A stretch of DNA of 18,943 bases from Lachnoclostridium sp. UBA7122 (GTDB lineage Bacteria > Bacillota > Clostridia > Lachnospirales > Lachnospiraceae). The position numbers and the translations under genes were made by a program. The DNA lies in NCBI GenBank assembly GCA_002493085.1, contig DKXQ01000060.1, positions 1 to 18,943 of the forward strand. Direction: 5' to 3'. This document shows positions 14,565 through 18,943 of this stretch, piece by piece. The notes beneath the pieces are model-generated. The model worked only from the letters and a program-made list of their open reading frames with translations. It searched no databases and was not told where the DNA came from. Position 1 is the stretch's first letter. Each line of letters opens with the position of its first letter.

Positions 14565-16093
14565 TTTTCAATAAGTTCATCGAGTTTGTGCTGGTTATCT
14601 ATAATCCATTCATCATAAGTAGTATTCTGTGCAGATATTTCCTTGCCAAGCTCAACAAGAAAATGTGGTATATCTTCTTTTGTTATTGATTTACCAAAGT
14701 CTGAAAGCCTTTCCTCACCCTGATATGGGCATCCTCCAGTATAAATGGCAAATGCTGGTTTTGGTCCTTCTGGTGTCTGTTTAATTGCGCCCCTGAAGCC
14801 TATTTTTGCAATCTGTTGTGTGCCACATGAAGACGGACAGCCAGAAATATGGATTTGTGGAAGCACACCATCAGCAAAATTCTCTTTACGCACAGCATCT
14901 ATACAAAGACTTAACAATTCCTGCGAATTTCCAACACCCACCTGGCAGATGCTGCTGCCTATACATGCTACTGATGTTTCAAAAATATTAGCAGCTCCAT
15001 CTTCTGTTATGCTTAAAACTTTTTCAGCTTCAGAACCATTGCAGTTTATTATATACATTCCCTCTTCTGGTGTAAGACGTATCTCTACATCTTCCATATC
15101 ACAAATTGTATTATACAGCTCCTTTAATTTAGCTGGTGCAATCTTTCCGCCTACAGGCTGGTAAAATACTGCATACAGGCCTGTCTGCTTTTGTGGGACT
15201 GCTCTTTTGCCAGAAACCCTGACACCATCATCTTTTTTATTCACAGTATAAGGCTTTACGTTTATATCAAGCTTTTCACTAGCAAGTATACTTTCAAGCT
15301 TATCAAGATATGCCTTTTTAAGACCACAGATACCAAGAGTATCCTGCAAAAATCTTGTCCTTGACTGCGCTCTGTTTGTATAGTTGCCATTCTCCACAAA
15401 TGTATCAGCCATAGCTTTTACATAGTAGAGTATCTTTTCAGGTGCAACATTTTCAGAAACTCTGACACCAAGTTTATGCTTGTTGCCAAGACCACCTGCA
15501 ATATACACATCAAAATTTCCATCCTTGCGTGCAACAAATCCCATATCCCTGAACGTTGCATGTGTTTCGTTTAATGGTGAATTAGAAAAACACACTTTCA
15601 GCTTACGTGGAAATTTTACTGCTTTGATAAAATTCATAAGATAAGAAGCAGTTTCTTTAGCATAAGGAAGCACATCAAAATACTCGCCATCCTGTACACC
15701 TGAAAGTGGTGAAGCCATTACATTACGTGGAAAATCACCACCGCCACCACGTGAAATCATTCCTGCTCTCCACACACTTTCTATCATATCGCATAAATCT
15801 CTGGCCTCAAGATTATGCAGCTGGACAGACTGGCATGTTGTGAGTTTAACCATATCAATAGCATATTTTTCACATAAATCTGCTATAAACTTTAATTTGT
15901 CCTTTGTAATTTGTCCGCCTGCAAGGCGCAGCCTGAGCATGTGCTTATCTCCGCCACGCTGTGCATAACTTCCATATCCGCCTGAAAATCCTTTATACTC
16001 AGCCACAGTAATCTCTTTATTATGAAATGCCATGGTTTTTTCTTTGAATTCATCCAGGTCAGGAAGAAATTCTTCTAAAAAATCTTTTTCCAC
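14552..16093 (-). CDS. Siroheme-dependent nitrite/sulfite reductase
   Basis: This 513-residue enzyme of the NIR/SIR family carries coupled siroheme and 4Fe-4S centres and catalyses six-electron reduction of sulfite to sulfide or nitrite to ammonia. The cluster ligands are present: C377 and C383 in ACIGSSIC (C-X5-C), and C419 and C423 in GCPSSCG (C-X3-C). Two ferredoxin-like half domains lie before the metal sites (about 45-110 and 290-350), and basic residues such as PRNVMASPLSGV (about 123-134) fit the substrate and siroheme pocket. I chose GTG at 16093 because GGAGGG lies 7 nt upstream; a longer in-frame ATG at 16138 would put this ribosome site inside the gene. A TATAAT at 16127-16132 could be its -10, but the -35 is poor, so readthrough from the ABC operon is also possible. 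Which substrate it uses cannot be told here. Confidence 0.9.
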   Translation of the reverse strand: MEKDFLEEFLPDLDEFKEKTMAFHNKEITVAEYKGFSGGYGSYAQRGGDKHMLRLRLAGGQITKDKLKFIADLCEKYAIDMVKLTTCQSVQLHNLEARDLCDMIESVWRAGMISRGGGGDFPRNVMASPLSGVQDGEYFDVLPYAKETASYLMNFIKAVKFPRKLKVCFSNSPLNETHATFRDMGFVARKDGNFDVYIAGGLGNKHKLGVRVSENVAPEKILYYVKAMADTFVENGNYTNRAQSRTRFLQDTLGICGLKKAYLDKLESILASEKLDINVKPYTVNKKDDGVRVSGKRAVPQKQTGLYAVFYQPVGGKIAPAKLKELYNTICDMEDVEIRLTPEEGMYIINCNGSEAEKVLSITEDGAANIFETSVACIGSSICQVGVGNSQELLSLCIDAVRKENFADGVLPQIHISGCPSSCGTQQIAKIGFRGAIKQTPEGPKPAFAIYTGGCPYQGEERLSDFGKSITKEDIPHFLVELGKEISAQNTTYDEWIIDNQHKLDELIEKYSA

Positions 16094-16149
16094 ATAAATC
16101 CCTCCTTTTTTATTTATTCTGAATACATTATATATCATATCCTCTTTTT

Positions 16150-16779
16150 TTAAAAGTAGTATTTTCTAATAGAGCTTCCCAATGCATATTTCGACAGTGG
16201 CTTCCTATATGTTATCCTCTTTAAAAATTCTGACAAAAGCATGCCAGCAGCAACACACACCAATCCAATTAGTATTCCCTGTTCCATAGTAAAACTAACA
16301 ATATTATCAATAACAGACTGTATAAGACAACAAGCAAGATAACTTATGAAAAATATTGCTGTAGGTATAAAAAAGAATTTAAAGGCGATAGACATATAAC
16401 ATATAATAATTATATAAAAAAATCCTGCTAACACAAATTCATTGCCTGTTGCCAATTTAAATTTTTTCCATGAGCCCATTTGTATAAATTTTATTATAAA
16501 CAATATTATAAAATATAGTAAAAAACCAGCTATATTGACCATTCTCTGTATGCTAAAATAAAATGGCCGGAACTTTGGTGATGTTTTTATAATTCCTGAC
16601 ATTTCAAGTGTAGATGCAACATTTATTATAAAAATGCAGCTAACTAAGAAAAATGGCATATTATGTATAAATAATTGTAAAGGCCATACTATAATACAAA
16701 TTACAGCACCTATTATATTGAGTTCAAAATGATATCCATATTTAAGAAGATTAAAATTTTCTTTAACTTTCTTCATCAT
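16150..16779 (-). CDS. Membrane permease subunit of the YtrA-linked ABC transporter (second)
   Basis: This 209-residue protein has about five or six hydrophobic segments (for example IIGAVICIIVWPLQLFI, FLLYFIILFIIKFI, FVLAGFFYIIIICYMSI and GILIGLVCVAAGMLL) and a basic C terminus. I do not recognise a named family beyond the small ABC-2-like permeases found next to YtrA-type regulators. Its start overlaps the end of the previous permease gene by 17 bp, which suggests translational coupling. GGGAGG (16786-16791) serves ATGATG at 16779 or 16776; the start could be either. It probably pairs with the permease at 16763-17392 and the ATPase at 17417-18304. The cargo is unknown. Confidence 0.75.
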   Translation of the reverse strand: MMKKVKENFNLLKYGYHFELNIIGAVICIIVWPLQLFIHNMPFFLVSCIFIINVASTLEMSGIIKTSPKFRPFYFSIQRMVNIAGFLLYFIILFIIKFIQMGSWKKFKLATGNEFVLAGFFYIIIICYMSIAFKFFFIPTAIFFISYLACCLIQSVIDNIVSFTMEQGILIGLVCVAAGMLLSEFLKRITYRKPLSKYALGSSIRKYYF

Positions 16780-17392
16780 AATATTCCTCCCTCATTCTTA
16801 AATTTAAAAATTTAATATGGAATATAACAAGCAGCAGGCTTAACAAAAATAGTACAATATCCGCAACACCTATTAAATTGTATTTGAAAACGACTGAAAA
16901 AAATATTGTATACATAATATATACCGCAGAATTAACCAAAACACGTATAAATAAATCCTCTGCAAAACGCAATATACAAAGAGAAACAGATACAAAAAAA
17001 TAAACAGATGATAGCATAAAAATAATTATATCAGATGGTACTTTTAAAATAACATATAATACAAGCATTACTACTAAAATAACTATAAATCTTCTTACAG
17101 CATCAGCAATAAAAGCTCTTTGCATTATTATTGCATATCTGGCAGATGTTTTTAAATATTCATTTCTACAACTGTCCCTTTTTGCAATTCCCCCAAAGAT
17201 ATAAAAATCTATAAAAGATTCCAATCCTATTATCAGTAATGCTGTAATTAATAATATCAGAATATTATTACTAATAAACAGCCTTTGCAAAAATACCAGT
17301 GACAGTATAAATACAGGAAATAAAAAATTATGCAATATCCAAAATATTTTATTTGGGAAAAATATACTATAACTTTTTATATATTGTTTCAT
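16763..17392 (-). CDS. Membrane permease subunit of the YtrA-linked ABC transporter (first)
   Basis: This 209-residue membrane protein has about six hydrophobic helices (for example FLFPVFILSLVFL, ILILLITALLIIGL, FIVILVVMLVLYVIL and IVLFLLSLLLVIF) and a Glu/Asp-rich C terminus. It has the same length as the next gene, so the two may form a heterodimeric channel. A ribosome site AAAGGA lies about 10 nt before the ATG at 17392, and the ATPase gene ends 24 nt earlier. It is predicted to be the membrane part of an export-type ABC transporter. No sequence motif identifies its substrate. Confidence 0.75.
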   Translation of the reverse strand: MKQYIKSYSIFFPNKIFWILHNFLFPVFILSLVFLQRLFISNNILILLITALLIIGLESFIDFYIFGGIAKRDSCRNEYLKTSARYAIIMQRAFIADAVRRFIVILVVMLVLYVILKVPSDIIIFMLSSVYFFVSVSLCILRFAEDLFIRVLVNSAVYIMYTIFFSVVFKYNLIGVADIVLFLLSLLLVIFHIKFLNLRMREEYYDEES

Positions 17393-17416
17393 AAATAGCC
17401 AGTCCTTTCTTAATAA

Positions 17417-18304
17417 TTATAAAAGCTGCGTATATTTCTTCATAACTGCAAGGCTAATCTGTGAAAGAGAAGGAATCTCTTTTGAAATATTAAGTCCTGC
17501 AAGCCTTTCAATATTATCTGCAAAACATATGCCTTCAAATCCATAGCTGTTTTTCTGGAAACTGGCTAATATATCTTTTACTTTGTATAAATCTTCTGCT
17601 TCACCCTTAACCAATATATATTTCTCTTTTAAATCTTCCACAAAACCCTGTTCAGCAATCCTGCCTTTTTCCATAATAACTGCATAATCTGTAACATTTT
17701 CCATATCTGCAATATTGTGTGTTGAAAATAAAATACTTTTTTCTCCATTACCTTCATTCAAATATTCCCTAAGCATTTCACACAGTTTTTCTCTCATAAG
17801 CGGGTCAAGTGGCGAAGCGGGTTCATCAAGAAGAAGCATCTTAGTTTCCCTTGCAAATACATTGGCAAGTACTACCTTCATTTTCATGCCATCTGACAAT
17901 TTGCTAAAACTTTTATTATTGCCATCTGTGCCAGAAAGATTAATGCCAAGAGTATTACAAATTTCAAAAAACTTATCTTTATTAAACTGGTCAAATAAAA
18001 TTTTGCTGGCAATTGCTATCTGTGATATGTTCCAGTGTGGCATAAAATAATTTCCTGGACCTGTATATCCAATATTTTCACGTATTATTTCCTCGTTCTC
18101 TTCGCCATCAAAATAATTAATATCTCCTTTATAATCCAGGCGTATTCCTGCAAGTATATTAATAAATGTACTTTTGCCAGCGCCATTCTCACCAATAAGT
18201 GCTGTTGCAAAACCTTTAGGAATATTTAGTAATGGTATATTTAATTCAAAACTTTTAAACTTTTTTCTTAAATTACTGACACTTATAACTGGAGTTATAT
18301 ACAT
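17417..18304 (-). CDS. ABC transporter ATP-binding protein (YtrB/BcrA type)
   Basis: This 295-residue ATPase has a full nucleotide-binding domain: Walker A GENGAGKST (38-46), a signature with changes from LSGGQ (LSDGM, about 136-140), Walker B MLLLDEP (D160, E161), D-loop SPLD, and H-loop His196 in FSTHN. About 75 C-terminal residues follow, as in drug- or bacteriocin-resistance exporters. It starts at ATG 18304 with AAAGGA about 11 nt upstream, 32 nt after the GntR gene. In YtrA-type systems, such operons respond to cell-wall-active antibiotics or peptides; whether this holds here is inference. Confidence 0.93.
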   Translation of the reverse strand: MYITPVISVSNLRKKFKSFELNIPLLNIPKGFATALIGENGAGKSTFINILAGIRLDYKGDINYFDGEENEEIIRENIGYTGPGNYFMPHWNISQIAIASKILFDQFNKDKFFEICNTLGINLSGTDGNNKSFSKLSDGMKMKVVLANVFARETKMLLLDEPASPLDPLMREKLCEMLREYLNEGNGEKSILFSTHNIADMENVTDYAVIMEKGRIAEQGFVEDLKEKYILVKGEAEDLYKVKDILASFQKNSYGFEGICFADNIERLAGLNISKEIPSLSQISLAVMKKYTQLL

Positions 18305-18336
18305 AATATTACTATTCCTTTCTATAAAATTTTTTG

Positions 18337-18726
18337 TTAATTTAAATTATCCTCTGTTTCAAGCAGCATTTTTAAAACATCAATAAGTTCACTAGACTGG
18401 ATTCCAGCAATTCTTGCTGCTGATATTGCATTTAACAGATGTTCCTCCATCTTTCTCATATGCTGCTCTTTTAACATATCACTATCCTGTGCGTTAATAT
18501 AATAACCTTTACCTTGGACTGCTGTTACAAGCCCTTGTTTTTCCAGTTCCTCATATGCCTTCATTGTTGTAATAACACTAATTCGCAAGTCCTTTGCCAG
18601 ACCCCTTATTGATGGAAGAAATTCACCTTGTTTATACTTTCCTGTTAGTATATTTTCCCTGAACTGTCCTGCTATCTGCTGGTATATAGGTACTCCTGAA
18701 TTTTGTATTATCCTCAATAGATTCAC
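18337..18726 (-). CDS. GntR-family regulator, YtrA subfamily
   Basis: This is a 129-residue repressor-type protein. The N-terminal winged-helix domain reads VPIYQQIAGQFRENILTGKY, then LPSIRGLAKDLRISVITTMKAYEELEKQGL, then GKGYYI (about residues 13-77). The short C-terminal tail of about 50 residues (helical, with an EEHLLNAISAARIAG stretch) is typical of YtrA rather than the larger FadR or MocR types. The start is given as GTG at 18726, though the AGAGGG site is only about 4 nt away; a TTG at 18717 is an alternative. It opens the ABC operon and lies behind a consensus promoter overlapped by a palindrome, which points to autorepression with a released state when the inducer is present. Confidence 0.9.
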   Translation of the reverse strand: MNLLRIIQNSGVPIYQQIAGQFRENILTGKYKQGEFLPSIRGLAKDLRISVITTMKAYEELEKQGLVTAVQGKGYYINAQDSDMLKEQHMRKMEEHLLNAISAARIAGIQSSELIDVLKMLLETEDNLN

Positions 18727-18740
18727 CTGCCCTCTTAACT

Positions 18741-18768
18741 GTTTATATGTTATATATACACTATAAAC
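18741..18768 (-). promoter_or_regulatory. Palindromic operator of the GntR/ABC operon
   Basis: GTTTATA (18741-18747) and TATAAAC (18762-18768) are perfect inverted arms of a 28-bp site with a central TATATATA (18751-18758). It spans the -10 hexamer of the operon promoter and ends 15 bp before the GntR start. GT-xTATA...TATAx-AC is the general form of YtrA-type GntR operators, so this is probably where the regulator binds its own promoter. Confidence 0.7.
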
Positions 18769-18781
18769 ATATAATTGTCAA
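18753..18781 (-). promoter_or_regulatory. Sigma-A promoter of the gntR-ABC operon
   Basis: On the minus strand, TTGACA (18776-18781, perfect) is followed after 17 bp by TATATA (18753-18758). The -10 sits in the centre of the palindromic operator. The predicted transcript starts close to 18746, about 20 nt before the GTG start. Confidence 0.75.
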
Positions 18782-18817
18782 TACCTGATAGTAAATAATT
18801 TTCTGATAAAAGCAAAA

Positions 18818-18853
18818 AAACAGGCTATAACATTTTAATGCTATAGCCTGTTT
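18818..18853 (-). terminator. Terminator of the tRNA-Lys gene, bidirectional in form
   Basis: AAACAGGCTATA (18818-18829) pairs with TATAGCCTGTTT (18842-18853), a perfect 12-bp stem with a 12-nt loop. On the minus strand it is followed by a T-run (+ strand A-run ending at 18820), ending the tRNA transcript 16 nt after its 3' end. On the plus strand it is followed by a T-rich tract too, so it could stop transcription from both sides. Confidence 0.85.
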
Positions 18854-18868
18854 AAAACTTTTTTCCTA

Positions 18869-18941
18869 TGAGACACGGGGGAGTCGAACCCCCGACAACT
18901 TGATTAAAAGTCAAGTGCTCTACCAACTGAGCTAGTATCCC
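18869..18941 (-). tRNA. tRNA-Lys (anticodon TTT)
   Basis: This 73-nt tRNA reads on the minus strand from GGGATAC to the discriminator A. The acceptor stem GGGATAC/GTGTCTC pairs over 7 bp with two G-T pairs. The D-arm AGCTCAGTTGGTAGAGC, the anticodon stem TTGAC/ATCAA with loop CTTTTAA, and the T-arm CGGGGGTTCGACTCCCCCG are all present. The anticodon TTT reads Lys codons. The CCA end is not encoded; the next bases are TAGG. Its own promoter lies beyond the right edge. Confidence 0.97.
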
Positions 18942-18943
18942 AT

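Noticed and set aside
13904..14565. Direct repeat GGCGCTATATT at 13904-13914 and 14555-14565 flanking queT
   Set aside because: An 11-base match is expected several times by chance in a window this size, and it has no flanking structure.
16094..16138. Upstream ATG start for the siroheme reductase
   Set aside because: The extension reads through the ribosome binding site for the GTG at 16093.
1..18943. CRISPR array, transposase or integrase, prophage
   Set aside because: I saw no repeat-spacer pattern and no transposase or integrase motif in any strong reading frame.

Overview
The window is AT-rich, low-GC Firmicutes DNA. It most resembles a strictly anaerobic clostridium of the Lachnospiraceae type. 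The signs are a sporulation gene (spmB), the AddAB recombination nuclease in place of RecBCD, an ECF-type QueT transporter under a preQ1 riboswitch, strong AGGAGG-type ribosome binding sites, and a tRNA gene with no encoded CCA. Naming the genus from this sequence alone would be guesswork.

Layout. Positions 1-371 hold no convincing gene, only a nested stem-loop and a doubtful micro-ORF. From 372 to 3378, three genes run on the plus strand: spmB; a secreted Asn-rich protein ending in an Ig-like domain; and a membrane Ser/Thr-kinase-like protein with an extracytoplasmic leucine-rich-repeat domain. The last two share a promoter at about 1016-1044 and look like one unit. A perfect 12-bp palindrome flanked by 8-bp direct repeats lies between them. 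From 3375 to 10565, addB and addA run on the minus strand from a consensus promoter (TTGACA, 17 bp, TATAAT) at 10780-10808. The kinase gene and addA converge so tightly that their stop codons overlap.

Upstream of addB, also on the minus strand, is a GH31 alpha-xylosidase (YicI-like) gene at 10851-13199, preceded by an intrinsic terminator at 13348-13377. That terminator closes a long minus-strand array. In transcription order it holds a YtrA-type GntR regulator, an ABC ATPase, two small membrane permeases, a siroheme nitrite/sulfite reductase, a preQ1-I riboswitch with queT, and a membrane-anchored FMN_bind-like lipid-facing or extracellular protein. The regulator has a consensus promoter whose -10 lies inside a 28-bp palindrome, as expected for autorepression. 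No clear terminator appears between the ABC genes, the reductase and queT, so at least some readthrough is likely. The riboswitch sits only about 11 nt past the reductase stop codon. It must therefore act on an RNA begun further upstream, and its position over the queT ribosome binding site suggests translational control.

The right edge carries a tRNA-Lys(TTT) gene on the minus strand with its terminator at 18818-18853.

Most of the window is conserved housekeeping or metabolic content. The least explained parts are the kinase/LRR receptor with its secreted partner, the palindrome between them, and the intra-operonic riboswitch arrangement.
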